DNA of 64,000 bases from Diphasiastrum complanatum. Its lineage: Eukaryota > Streptophyta > Lycopodiopsida > Lycopodiales > Lycopodiaceae. Shown one piece after another: positions 33,956 to 45,820 of the stretch. The DNA lies in contig CM055101.1 in the NCBI GenBank assembly GCA_029204225.1, forward strand, positions 133,401 through 197,400. The letters are read 5' to 3'. A program made the translations under genes and the position numbers. Each line of letters starts with the position of its first letter. Within the stretch, counting starts at the first letter, position 1. The notes beneath the pieces were generated by a model, which saw only the letters and a list, made by a program, of their open reading frames with translations, ran no database searches and had not been told where the DNA came from.

Positions 33956-34618
33956 ATCCTGTGGACTTAAAAAAATAGAGTTTGGTGAAACAGATGCCAA
34001 AAATTTTATGTATACTGACTCATAGCTACAACGTCAGTACCAACACATATATTGTCCGTTCACGATCATTTCGAGTTCAAGGAATGATGATCCAAATTGA
34101 ACCACATTTAGGAATAGACATCAATAAGAGGCTCACTGGCCCCACAAGTGACTCGTATATTACGAGGGCGTGTCTCTTATATGAAGACGCAAAAGAGGAG
34201 TATGGTGTGTTGGCCCATGGCAGTCCTTGAACCTTGCGATTCATAGCATCAAAGAGAGAAAATGATACTACTACTTTGAACTCAACACTTCAAAGTGGTT
34301 ACATATGGAAACTTGTTTGAATCCAAATAAACCTTATGCAACCTTTTAGAGTTATTGAGTTTGAAGTATCATACACACTCTTCTCATTTCCATGTGGTGA
34401 ATTATGAGTTCAAGGATGTCAACAGCCTGCATACCATATGCCTCTTTGGTGTCGTCATTTATAGACAAGACACCCAATCGGCACAGACAACTCGATCGAG
34501 GAGCCAATTAGCCCCCTTTGCATCCTCAATGGATTTGTGTCATCATTAATATTGTTAGGGTTATGGTTTGTGGTTAATTGGAGATGGAAAAATGATTTAT
34601 ATGTTGGTATTGCCCTCG

Positions 34619-35785
34619 TAGCTTTGACTCAATACATATAAAAGCTCGGACTATGATACAGGACTCTAAACCCTAAAACCTAAACACACCTAAAAAGAAA
34701 AAAAGAAAGAACATAGTAGAGTGCTAATCAAAACTCTCGAACCATACAATTATATCCTATTCTAGAATGTCACCACATGCTCCCTCCCTACGGCATTTGG
34801 GCTTTCTTGTGGAACTTATCGTCCAACAAGAAACATTTGAACCATGCCTTTAAAGGAAGAAAACAAAGGCTATACACCTTCCTATAATTGGGAGTGTTGG
34901 TTACCTTTAGCTCTTTCACGATCTCTCTCTCTCTCTCTACAAAATGTGCATCTACAACAAAAGATAGGAGATAAACATTTATGTAAAAATTTATGAGCAG
35001 AGGTATATAGTCTATCATTTATGCACTGGTAACAATCTAGCATATATTAATCTATTTATGAACTGTAACAAATGTATGAGCAGAGGTCAGAATGGACCTC
35101 AAAATAAGAGATGGTATATTGTCTTGAACAGATCTACATATTCCGAGGTCTGTTTCGACCTCAACTGATTCCCACCCCAGTTGATGGATGTATCCATTAT
35201 CAATAGATTTATAAATAAAAGTACAGATTTGTTTCTAATATGTGTAGATATGTTTTCATTAAACCTAATACAAATAAAATTGAATGTAGTCCTACAGTAC
35301 AAAACGTGCATCTACAACAAAAGATAGTAGATGAAGATTTATGTAAAAATTTATGAGCAGAGGTATATAATCTAGCATATGAGCTGGTAACATTCTAGCA
35401 TATAATTTGTTTATGAACTATAGCAAATGTATGAGCAGAGGTCAGAACGGACCTCAGAATAAGAGATGGTATACTGTCTTAAACAAATCAAGATATTCCG
35501 AGGTCTGTTCTGACCTCAACTGATTCCCACCCCCGAGTTGATAGATGTACTCATTATCAACATATTTATAGATAAAAGTATAGATTTGTTTCTAAGATGT
35601 GTAGATCTATTTTCATAAAACCTAGTGTAATAAAATTGAATGTATTTCTACACTACAAAATGTGCATCTACAACAAAAGATAGGAGATAAACATTTATGT
35701 CAAAAATTATGAGGGTAGCATGAATTAGTATTTCCCACATAGCTTTGACTCAATACCTATAATAGCTCGGACTATGATACGGGAA

Positions 35786-35824
<39 letters not shown>

Positions 35825-36155
35825 AATGAATTAAGATCTAACAAATCACGAAACATAAATGAATGTCATCACACATGCACACGCACACCCTAAACCCTAA
35901 AACCTAAACACACACGAGGAGAAAACAAAGAAAGAACATAGTAGAGTGCTAATCAAAACTCCCGAACTATATAGTTATATCCTATTCCAAAATGTCACCA
36001 CATGCTCCCTGCCTACGGCATTTGGGCTTTCTTGTGGAACTTATCGTCCAACAGAAAACATTTGAATCACATCTTTATCGGAAAAAAACAAGGGCTACAC
36101 ACCTTCCTAGAATTGGGAGTGTTGGTTACCTTTAACTCTTTCATGATCTCTCTCT
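34619..36155. repeat. direct repeats flanking a 358-bp tandem repeat (CACTA subterminal-like)
   Basis: 34,619-34,938 and 35,740-36,155 share the sequence from TAGCTTTGACTCAATAC through CACCACATGCTCCCT to ACCTTCCTAKAATTGGGAG. The second copy has a (CA)18 tract (35,787-35,822) and about 60 extra bp. Between them a unit starting ACAAAATGTGCATCTACAAC occurs at 34,939, 35,299 and 35,655 (periods 360 and 356, the third partial). Each full unit carries two interrupted palindromes of the form GAGGTC-N6-GACCTC. At 35,651 the third unit starts CACTACAAAA, the classic end of a CACTA transposon. Confidence 0.75.
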
Positions 36156-36216
36156 CTCCATATCCCTCGCTCTCTAATTTTGTATTCCATCCATTGTCAA
36201 CTCCCAAGGTGCACCA

Positions 36217-39200
36217 ATGCAAATGGCGAGTTCACATTCCTCATCTTCAGATGATGAGACAAGACTATCACATATAGGATCAGAGGCCTGGTTCAACCAG
36301 AGAATACCATGCCCATGTGCACGATGTAAGTACGCACTGCAACGAGAGCGACATACCAATATATCACATGTTCACACGTATGGTCAAATTGAGAGAGAGT
36401 CATTATTTGTGTGGATGGTCAGTTCTACTTTGCAAAGCTCTTTGTATTGCTAAAGACATCACTGCATGCTTCTTTTCCATGTATGTTGTTTGGCGCCTTG
36501 TCTGATTGGAAGAATATTCTATTATTCTTGATTGTTTGTCTCACTTGTATTGTGTAGGACGATGACTCACACTCACATGACTATGAAAGAATTCAACCCG
36601 ATGTTGCCATGCAATCCGCAAGATTTAGACATGCAAGCGCACGAGAGCCAGTACTTTCCTCGCATACACCACCTGTGTACTTGCACAAAGATATGTCCCG
36701 AGGAGACACAACACACAAGGATCCATTCTTCACAGACCCACCCGAGGCCACATTGACAAGGGACGAAGAGATGATGCATGGCTTGGCATCTATTCTTTTG
36801 TACGAGGGTGCACAAATGTCAAAGTTGCGAGCTTGTTTGTTACTTTTGAGCTTGCAAACTAAGTACGGGTGGTCAGATACGAGCATCACGAAGTTGTTTG
36901 GGTAAGCTTGCTAGCTTCATGTGTGTTATATACAAATTGCTCTAATCTCGTTTTATTTTTAATTCATGCGCTGTGAGAAACTATATATAACTAATTACAT
37001 AAACATATATTTTGTCACAGTTTGTTCAAAAAAATGTGGCTCCCAAATAACACCATGGCGGCGTCTCGACAAGAAGCAAAGAAAATGCTATCCGCGGTTG
37101 GCATGGATTACAAGAGTATTCATGCATGTCCCAATGATTGCATCTTATATCAAGATGAGTTTGCTAGAGGCAAGCACGTGTCCATGCTGTGGGAAACACT
37201 GCTACAAGCAAGATTTACAAGGAACGACCATATCTACCAAGGTGGTAAGACATTTTTCCATCATACCCAAGATACACCACATGTTTAAGGATAATTTCAG
37301 CGTGGAGCTAATGACATGGAATTCGAGCAATCGTTCATCGGACGATACTATGAGAATCCATATCAATTCTCCAGCAAGGAAGCACGTGGATGCTACCTGG
37401 CATGACTTTAGGGACGAGCCTCGCCATTTGCATTTGGGGTTGGGCATGGATGGCATGAATCCATTCGGTTTGCATTCATGGTCCACTTGGCCGGTTGTCC
37501 TTGTAAACTACAACATCTTGGCAAATTATAAAGAAGGAGCACCTAATGCTCACCCTTCTTATCCCGGAAAAATACAAGGTAAAAAGTATAGACGTGTATA
37601 TGGCTCCCTTGATATATGAGCTAAAGATTCTATGGCAAGGAGTTCAAGTGAGCGATATATCAAGTCCACTGAGACAAAGAGATTTTGTGGTAAAGGGCAT
37701 CTTGATGTGGACGATGCATGACTTTCCTAAATATGGAAAATATTCAGGTGAAATGTCCTTGCTAGTGGTTCGATTTATGCTAATATATTAAATTTTATGT
37801 GCATCCACAAAATTACTTTCAATTCAAGCATTTGACCCACGATTAACTAGGTTGTTTGGTCTCAATGTAGGGCTCTAAACTAGTGGTTACAATGCGTGCC
37901 CCGTTTGTGACGAGTATTTGCAAGCACGTCACTCACAACATCTGCGAAAGATGGTTTATGAGGGCCACACACACTCGATACCTTCCACTCGATCACCCTA
38001 TGCGTGATGGACTTGTTGGTCAACGTCCTCATTCCATGAAAGTACAATACATATTTGGGCCAATTAATGGTACATGTCATTTATTTATTTTATAATTACT
38101 CTCTTTATATTTCTTCTAACAATATATAATCTGAATTAAATGTGTGTGCTTGTTTGTTAATATTGTAGCCAAGTGATTGGTTTCAGATTTGGAGATCCAA
38201 TCAATATCTAGGGCGACTCCCTCCCGGCATGAAGAGGTTATCAATATTTCATGAACTCCCATATTGGGAGGAATTGTTGATAAACCATCCTTTGGATCTG
38301 ATGCACATATTCAAGAATGTCGGGAGTAGGATTTGGGAGCACTTGACCAGGTCGAAAGATAAAAAAGACGTACGAGATGATTTAAAAGAAGTGGCAAAGA
38401 TGGCTAATTTATGGCCACACTGTGGTTGGGACTTTCATTGTCCTACCAAAGGCCCCATGGATCTTCTCGAGGAGAAATGATTGTAAAGAGGGCAATAGCC
38501 TCCTTTCAAACTCCAACATGACACATGCGATGCCTAAAGCGTGTCTTCAGAAGGGACAACAAGCTAAGTGGACTAAAGTCTCATGACTGGCATAAATTTT
38601 TACAGGTTGGCGTGGCATGTATTTTGACATTTCATCCATCTCAACATTGTCAATCACATTTTATAGCATGTCTTGTGATTTCATGATGATCTCATTGCGC
38701 ATATATGTATCTCGATGACCAAATTGTTTTTGTGCATGCAGCTTGGTGTTGAGAGGGTTTTTGATAGAGGAGTTAAGGAGTGCAATCTACAAAATCAGTG
38801 GTTTCGTGAGGTATGGTGAATGCGCATGTGATTCACATCATTTTTTCTTGGGGTGATTCAAGATGATGACCTTACTAACATGTATGTCATTGTTGTTTCT
38901 CTTTCTTATGAAGATATATTTTATCCAAAGAGATACCATTGGCATTCATTGAGGCAGCAAGACAAAGCTCCATCGAGGCAGTGTGTTGATCGAGAAGCAC
39001 TTTTCCACATCCATTCTCACCATTCAAAATGCATCTCATTGTGCATTTGGTAGTTGAGGTGGGCATTGCAGGTACATCATATACTTGCGTCAATTGCCTA
39101 TTCTTAGTCCATGCTAGACTATTGTTATTGTGGTAATTCCCATGTTCTCGCACTAACATTGATATGTATTTTTAATTCAGGCACTGTCCATAGTCGTTGG

Positions 39201-39267
39201 ATGTTTTTCTTGGAACGATTCATGAAAACATTGAAAGGCTTTGTAAGACAAAGAGAAAGGCCTGAGG
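36217..39267 (+). pseudogene. CACTA-A (En/Spm) TNP2-type transposase, decayed
   Basis: The exons and open pieces follow the order of plant CACTA transposases. First is a transposase-associated N-terminal domain (36,280-36,420, PCPCARCKYALQRE). Next is an exon 36,559-36,902 (GLASILLYEGAQMSKLRA). The Transposase_21 core runs from 37,020 (NNTMAASRQEAKKMLSAVGM, then IHACPNDCILYQDEF). A frameshift near 37,170 leads to CPCCGKHCYKQ, DGMNPFGLHS and SIDVYMAPLIYELKILW. After an intron (GTGAAA...TGTAG) the exon has CPVCDEYLQARHSQHLRKM. LPYWEELLINHPLDLMHIFK follows at 38,250-38,310. Then comes GLKSHDWHK (38,560) and the DUF4218 block just before 39,267, where a gypsy-C LTR is inserted. Multiple frame breaks make it inactive. 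Confidence 0.85.
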
Positions 39268-40266
39268 TGTGATATCACATATTTGTATACTTAATAAAAA
39301 ATGACAATTTATACTTAGGAATTTATGACCTCCTGAAATGAAATGACACTTGGATACGAAGCGACTGATTTCGAATTGTCACATTGAATCATCAACTGTA
39401 CAATTTATTTGTACTTGTAACTTATATGATAATTAGAATTCGTAAATAAAGCGACGCACCAAGAATTCCTAGAGGTGTGTTTGTTTGCTCCATAGATTAT
39501 AAAACTAGACACTCTTTATTCTCAAATTATCAAAAGAGAGAGAGAGTTATTGTATGTTTGAGATTGGAGAAATGAATAGAGCGCTGAAGGTTATTATAGT
39601 CGTTTGTTGTGTATTCGTAAACTTGATTTAAAGAACTATCCTAAAATCGCTTTGCCCGTATGAGTGAATACTTTGTGTTCGGCATTCGAGTAAACATACT
39701 CTTGGTGCAATTTTCCACAATTGCTAATAGAAAAGTATGTATGTTGTGAAATGATAGTCCCTGACTGAGGAACTGAGTTATTGATCTATATTCATGTTAG
39801 TAACAAAGATAAACGTTTCTAACATATTTGCAAATCACTTGAGTTCTTTAAGCATAATTGGACTTTAGTTGTTAAGGACTTCCGCCTAGAATACATTGGT
39901 TTAACATTTTGCCTGTTCGTATGCACCTGCATCGAACAGATCACAGATCCTTGCTGACAACTTAATCAATCGGAGTGTAATTCCTTTGAGCTATTCTGAT
40001 AACATCTCATTTGCAGAACGCTTTACATTCAGTTTGATAATGGAAGAATGTATTTTAGCACTCATTTCTCTACACACCTTTTCTAAAAGTATACTGGCTA
40101 CTTACAAAATGGCTGATGACAACCAGCTTCTCATTCAGACCAATTTCATTGGAAATAAGTCAATAAAATATCAACTTAACATCTTTTAAGAGCTATATCC
40201 TTGGGGAACGATCTAAATACTACATAAATATAACAATTTTGTGTTGTTATATTGGGACATATACCA
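39268..40266 (+). repeat. gypsy-C 5' LTR, copy 2
   Basis: It starts TGTGATATCACATATTTG, directly after CACTA text ending AGGCCTGAGG, and ends about 40,259-40,266 just before the primer site. It includes a CCTTGGGGAACGATCTAAA block near its end, typical of plant gypsy LTRs. The open frame at 39,986-40,189 is inside it and is not called. Confidence 0.75.
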
Positions 40267-40271
40267 ATTTT

Positions 40272-40289
40272 TGGCACCGTTGTCGGAGA
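40272..40289 (+). promoter_or_regulatory. gypsy-C primer-binding site
   Basis: TGGCACCGTTGTCGGAGA follows TTT after the LTR. It fixes the element in plus orientation. The inverted copy has the degraded version TGGCACCATTCTCAAGGA. Confidence 0.75.
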
Positions 40290-40445
40290 TTACCAAACAA
40301 GTTGATGCAAAATGACATTTCTATCTCCATCCCTAATGCATGTCAGATAGAGCTGCTCGACTTGAAAGATATCGAAAACTTCGATATAGGGTCTTCGATC
40401 CGATGTAGTAGTAGCCCTCCCGCCTGTCAACAAGGGTTAGTTCAC
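40290..40445 (+). pseudogene. gypsy-C leader/gag start
   Basis: An open stretch with ISIPNACQIELLDLKDIENF lies just after the primer site. The inserted element D LTR at 40,446 cuts it. The protein is too short to assign beyond position in the element. Confidence 0.45.
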
Positions 40446-41209
40446 TGGATAGGCACCTAACTATGCATAGATGCTACTTTTAGTTAGTTTCCTACTTTCT
40501 ATCTAACTCTACCACCACTAACACTACTTCCACTAACTCTACTCCCCTAAACTACCTTCATCATGATTGTAGGTGAAAGGAAAGGGCAGATTAGAAGAGA
40601 TTGAGAGAAGAGAAGAGAGAAAGAGAGAGATAGAGGGTGAGAATGGAGGTTAGCTCAAATGCTCCTTATGCTTGCTAATGGAGAAGCATTAACTAAGACA
40701 ACCAATAACATGAAAATAGATAGAAATAGAAAACACAATCAAAGCATTAGCAAGTAGTGAATAGCAAATGATGATGCTTCTCTCCAAAAAGTGGTAGAGT
40801 TTCCTCCTCCTCATTAAGCATGGAAATAGAGTACAAATGGTGTCTTTTTATAAGATGGGAAAGGTCCTTGTCCCACAATCCTATTGGCTAATATTTACAT
40901 TGATCCTATCCATTCATCTTGGACCCAACTTGATCCAAGGGTCCACAAAAAGTACATTGGAAATCACAAGATTCATGTGAGTCCAAAATTGGACGCAACT
41001 CTGAGAAAAGTAAACTCTTAGTTCGAAATTGACTTTGAGCCTCAAGTTTTATTTTAATTACAAAGGCCCAAGTCTATTTTATTTTATTTACAACTTAAGC
41101 TTGCGTGCTCGTCGAGCCATGGGCTTATACACATAGGATGCTATGCCCTCGCAACACATTTTATTGGTCGATTTTATTTATATACAATTCATCGGGAATA
41201 CCCCCAACA
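40446..41209 (-). repeat. element D LTR, copy 2
   Basis: On the minus strand it starts TGTTGGGGGTATTCCCGATG at 41,209 and ends GGTGCCTATCCA at 40,446 (764 bp), matching 19,859-20,623. It is inserted in the gypsy-C gag start. Confidence 0.75.
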
Positions 41210-41214
41210 GGTTT

Positions 41215-42140
41215 CACGGCCTGAAGTAGTGCCAATCCCTCGGCACTCTACCGGTTCAGTAAAGAGTCTTCTTGGCCCATCTCTGGTGGATCAGGTAGCC
41301 CGTGACGTCTTCCATGAAATTGATGAGGTCCAGTTTCTTCAATTCCTTGGGCATTTGAAGGGACTTGTGGATGACTGTCAACCAATCTTGGTCGACCCAC
41401 GCTTGGAATCTGCGCATCCAGGGATCACCAAAGAATGCAGCTCAGCAATAGACTTGAAGGACTAGCAGCTGATCTTCGACTTTGTCGGAGACAAGCGCCT
41501 TATTAGGATCAAAGAATATGGGGGGGAGAAAATTGTCCCATTTGGTTTCAATCTCCATTAAATGCTCTAAGTCACGGGCATAAGTGGCTGTCGCGCAAAC
41601 TGTTGGATCAGGACAATTGAAATATTTATTGGCAAATATGGTGAGAGCCCTTTGGGCATCTACATCTGTATCCCAACCATGCTCTGATGGAATTCATGGC
41701 CAATTGAAATTTTGAATTGTGAGCTTGTCCAGAGGGGTGCCGCATTCTGCCCATTTGGATTGTCGTGTGCATGACAGGAAGTGCGCGCTCACCGACTTGT
41801 CACATAGGCCCTGATGGCCGTTGGGTCTCTTTCAAAGAGCTGTTGTCGCCACTATGGTTGTGGTTGGAGGGCGGGTAGTGCTTGCAGCACGTTGGCCTTT
41901 ATTGTCTGAGCTAAAAATGATATCTGCCAGCCGCCTTTGGATGACTCATGGGGATACTTAGCTAGAAATTCGTTTGTTTTCTCCTCCACAGACTTTGGTC
42001 TTTGGAAGGCCTGGGTGGTAGATATGGTGCGTGAACCTGTTGATGATGAGGCCTATCCTTCCTCTTGGCTTTGGCTTGGACCTGCGTCTTGGCGTTGGTC
42101 TCGCGTCTCAACACCCGTATCAGCTGGTCCTTGGAATTGG
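41215..42140 (-). pseudogene. element D ORF, C-terminal part, copy 2
   Basis: The minus strand carries the DQGS-like linker (42,130-42,030), the WQISFLAQTIKAN part (about 41,930) and WLTVIHKSLQMPKELKKLD (41,400-41,330), then YRTGRVP-type text before the LTR. It is the inverted counterpart of 18,930-19,815. The N-terminal and coiled-coil parts are absent because homology stops near 42,140. Confidence 0.55.
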
Positions 42141-42485
42141 TAGGATTAGCATTTTGGTGGGAAAGCCAAGTGGCCAAATAGGGTTTGGATCTGTTATAAA
42201 AGGATGTAACTCATGGAGAGATTCATCTTCTCTCTTCTCTATCTCATTTCATGCTTATACATGGTTCTCTTGGGTTCTACTATCCATTGGTGCACTATCT
42301 TGGTGATTGCTTGCAATTCTATGTGTACAAAGATCTATATTTGCTATTTTTGGATCCACACGTGTGAAATTTAGTAGCTTCCTGGTTTTGTACGGACAAC
42401 AACAGTACATAATCATTTCATTCAAGTTTGATCAAGTTCTATTAGTGTTTGCATCTCAAATTGTGTGTAGATGCTGATTTTTCTA
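42141..42485 (+). promoter_or_regulatory. promoter-like segment upstream of the partial ARD copy
   Basis: It contains GTTATAAAAGG at 42,191 followed by a pyrimidine-rich stretch (CTTCTCTCTTCTCTATC), TGGTTCTCTTGGG and TTGGATCCACACGTG. It has no match elsewhere in the window. It could be an LTR end or a novel leader. Homology to the ARD locus begins at about 42,486 in intron 4. Confidence 0.35.
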
Positions 42486-42555
42486 CTGTGTTTTCAATAA
42501 AATTTAGTGATTGCAAGAACAATTTAGCCGTAATGGGTTGATCTTGCGTTTGTAG

Positions 42556-43042
42556 GCTACTGGGACATTCGAGATTATGATGGTAAATGGATTCGTTTCC
42601 GCGTAACTAAGGGTGATATGATTGTTCTTCCTCCAAGAATGTTTCACAAGTTTACAATTGATGAGAACAATTATATCAAGGTAATGCAACCATGTATGAA
42701 ACTTTTTCCCATCATAACGATTTCAGAATCTTGTTGATTGCAGTGCTAGTGTTACACTCTAAAGCCTGCATACTTGGGTACAGGCACTTCTCTTGTACAC
42801 AGACGTTCCATACAGGACTCAGCATGGAGCGGAGAGTGAAAGTGCTGCAAGGTAAGTAAGCCAGCTTGAGCATGGATAACATTCACAAATTATCTTAGCA
42901 TTCATAAAGTTCTCGACTACCACGAAAAAAAGCAAGCTCTTTTACGCTGCTCTCATTGTCTGGATCGTGGTACAGGAAAGAATACGTGGACAAAGTGCTG
43001 AATAACCCTGCGGCCGTTCAAAAACACCGGATTACCACTTAG
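42556..43042 (+). pseudogene. acireductone dioxygenase, exons 5-7 only (duplicate)
   Basis: Exons 42,556-42,680, 42,784-42,851 and 42,976-43,042 copy ARD exons 5-7 with all splice sites kept. Exon 5 has four changes in 125 nt, including LPPG to LPPR next to the His ligand and HRF to HKF. Exon 6 is identical. In exon 7 CAG becomes TAG, so the protein would end one residue early, and HR becomes QK. The HMH and Glu metal ligands lie in exon 4 and are absent, so no dioxygenase can be made from this copy alone. The surrounding introns and 3' flank are duplicated too, so this is DNA-level duplication and not a retrocopy. Confidence 0.9.
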
Positions 43043-44269
43043 TGACAGCCAGTCTAGTCTGTTAACAGACTTTTTCCAGCCAAGATGGTGGCTGTTGGAT
43101 CTCTTATATAGCTGTCCTAAAAATATCTCTAGCGGTTGTGTTCGGATGACATAAATAGCCAGTTATAGATTAGTTTATATCGGCATATCTTGTTTTTTAA
43201 GACGCTCCTAATTCGCAGGATATATTAGTTAGATATACTATTGATTAGTACAGTACAAAACTGATACAATTATAGAAAATGAGCGAGATTCTTTCCATTT
43301 ACTTGGATAATTCTGTGCTTGTACAAGGCATATATTTATCTATATGATGAATTGTCACACCAGGGAGTTCTGGAATATAACTATGAAGTTAATTTTCTGT
43401 CTGCAGAGCTCATAACATTCTATATTATTACCTTTTTGAGCATTAACATGCTGTCCAATTTCTCTTTTTTTTTTGGAATTAAGGGCTGCATGGAAGGTGA
43501 AATTTTCATGACGATCCCACATTGAGCTACTTGATCTACAATGCCCACATAAAGCTACTCGATATTTAATATGACAAATTCCCTGAAATATACTTAACGA
43601 TACCCTTCTGAATTTCTTCTCTCTTGTAGAATTATATCTTAATTCAGTTGAGCTTCAACATAATACATATTCCTGTCTATCGGAAATTAGCTTTAGATGT
43701 AGATGTCTTTCTATGTGCCGAAATCTTAGAAGTTATTATTCCTTCTTTGGATAACTGCAACAAGAAATACTAACTTCTGAGGGCATTTTAGATCAAACAA
43801 CCTGAACTATTATTCTACCCTAAAGCAAAATTTGAGGCTTGGCATATCCTTCAAACTCGTCGTGGTTTAGATCCCATACATTCTTATGTGCTGAGGGTTT
43901 GAATTCTTATGTGAAAGTGCATACTGTGGCTATAGTTACTTGGATGATGATCATAGCTTGCCTGGAATCCTTTGTTCTTGGAGCTTTTGAGATCATGTTA
44001 GTATCTTTCTATCAATCGTGTAGATGCAGATAATTGGGGATCGAAAGGAGCATTGCAAGGATTATTAGCTATATTACGAGGAGCTACATTACTAATTGCT
44101 CGCTACATATACTAGAAATCTTGGTGTATTACACTAAGGAATGCCCCTTGAATTAACATAAATGTGACTAATTGAGGCAACTTTTGTCTAACAAATTAAA
44201 GGCCAAAAGTAAATTCTAAAAAATGATTAATGAATCCATTAGTTGTTAACTATATGAGCATGTTCATTA
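43043..44269. other. ARD 3' flank, duplicated copy
   Basis: Direct copy of 13,162-14,375 with scattered substitutions. No gene is recognised. Confidence 0.7.
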
Positions 44270-45223
44270 GCTTTTATAGAGAGTAGTGTCTTCAGAGGTT
44301 GCTTCTCTGTCTCTTATACCTCGCTTACTATCTCTTGAACCAAGCTTTATTTCAAACACTTGGCTAAGTGCTAGCTTCATCTTTACAATTTATCCATGAC
44401 TATCTTTCTTGAACAGTGTCATCAACATATAGTATAAAAATTTGATGTTAAATTCATCAATCGTAAATGTGATGTTAAGAAAATGCATTATGCTCACTCA
44501 CAATGAACTAAAGCCCAAGCTAGAAATTTCGAATCGAGCATTCAAATATCTTGGGGATTGCTTGAGCCCATACAAGTGTTCTTTTGTTTTAATGCAAACA
44601 AGCTTTTTTGCATGAAAACACTTTGAGGTATTTACCTTAAAGAATTGCATAAGATAACTTACCATCAAGTGGAGCAAATGGTGGCCTATTTGAAACGAAG
44701 TTAAGTGTAATTGATTGTCTCATCCACCTAAAGTGGGAGCCTTAGAACACTTGAAAACTTCTATTTTATCTCTTGTCCATTTCATTTTGTTTAGGAGTCT
44801 TTGGGCAAGAAATTTGGCTTTGAATACCATGTGCTCTCACAAATTTTGATAGAGTCTTTAGAAATTTACTCATATTGATTAATCTCAATATTTTGATCTT
44901 GATGTTGAGTTGGTTCTACATCATAGATTTAAACTTAAAGAATGTCTCCTTCACTTGTTCCATGCTCTTAAGTAAGTATATCCATGTATGCCTACTATTG
45001 TCATTAATAATCAATGTATCAAAAGTGTTGTTTATTGTTTTGTTGTAAACATGTGTTTTAAAACACTCTTTTACTAGAAAAGTGAACATGCGTTGTATAT
45101 TGTAAAAAAATAAAGAGGTAGACCGGTTAAATTATAATTGACCAATTAATGTATGCATCTAAATTGGATGTCCCAATCTCTTGTGCCACAACTCAACCAA
45201 AGACACAATTTGCATAACATTCT
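44270..45223 (-). pseudogene. copia-2 fragment, duplicated copy
   Basis: Matches 14,375-15,215. It retains about 120 bp (44,275-44,395) missing from the first copy. Read on the minus strand this is more copia RT (SRDSKRG then SEDTTLYKS), so the first copy suffered the deletion. LYGLKQA-type RT and integrase text are degraded. Homology stops exactly at 45,223, where an LTR starting TGATAG begins. Confidence 0.75.
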
Positions 45224-45497
45224 TGATAGAAATCAATGATAAACTTCATTGTTACTGTTTATGACGCACATTAATGTTGACAGCTGTGACCAGCTGTCAA
45301 TAGCCGTAGGCTAGTCTATTAGTCTACTCGTAGGTTTTCTCTCTCTATCAGGGTTCAGGGTTTATTTGTACATTTTACATTCTGTATGTGGTAGTGTGAT
45401 AGAGTGACAGTGCGTGTTCTTCTTCCGCCTTCTTTTGGTGATTGCTTATGGTGAATGCTTGATGTTGCATATCTAATTCTTGACATGGTATCAGAGC
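45224..45497 (+). repeat. copia LTR (262 bp) and primer-binding site
   Basis: TGATAGAAATCAATG...CTTGACA spans 45,224-45,485 with TG/CA ends. It is followed at once by TGGTATCAGAGC (45,486-45,497), complementary to the 3' end of plant initiator Met-tRNA. The element therefore runs on the plus strand, but the pol sequence that follows at 45,821 is on the minus strand, so only the LTR and about 300 bp of leader of this element remain. Confidence 0.8.
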
Positions 45498-45820
45498 AGC
45501 AATAGTCCTGAGTGCCTGATCAGTGGATACAACTTGTCACAAGCTCCGCAACGAAGTGAGAAAGTCCTTCACGGGAGGTGAAAGCTTGGAGAGACAAAAA
45601 CGACTGGAAGAAATTCTTCTTTGGTGTATTTTGTAGGGTTGGAGCTCAGAATCATCAATGGGAAACGAAAGCACAGTCCCGGAGGCATCAAAAAGGCCAG
45701 GGCAACATCAAACAGATTGAAAATCTGTTGACGTCGCGCCGAAGTGGGAAATCTAGAATATTCCCTTTGAAAGTTCTCATATTCCCTCTATTTTAAAGTA
45801 AAGTTAGTAAGTTCAAGATC

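Larger units (their letters stand above)
33151..34618. other. no gene recognised; holds a hairpin and a microsatellite
   Basis: Apart from the hairpin and (CT)n tract listed separately, open frames at 33,982-34,230 and 34,355-34,549 on the plus strand (RACLLYEDAKEEYGVLAHG; YHTHSSHFHVVNYEFKDVN) read like fragments of a TE protein but match no family I can name. Confidence 0.35.
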
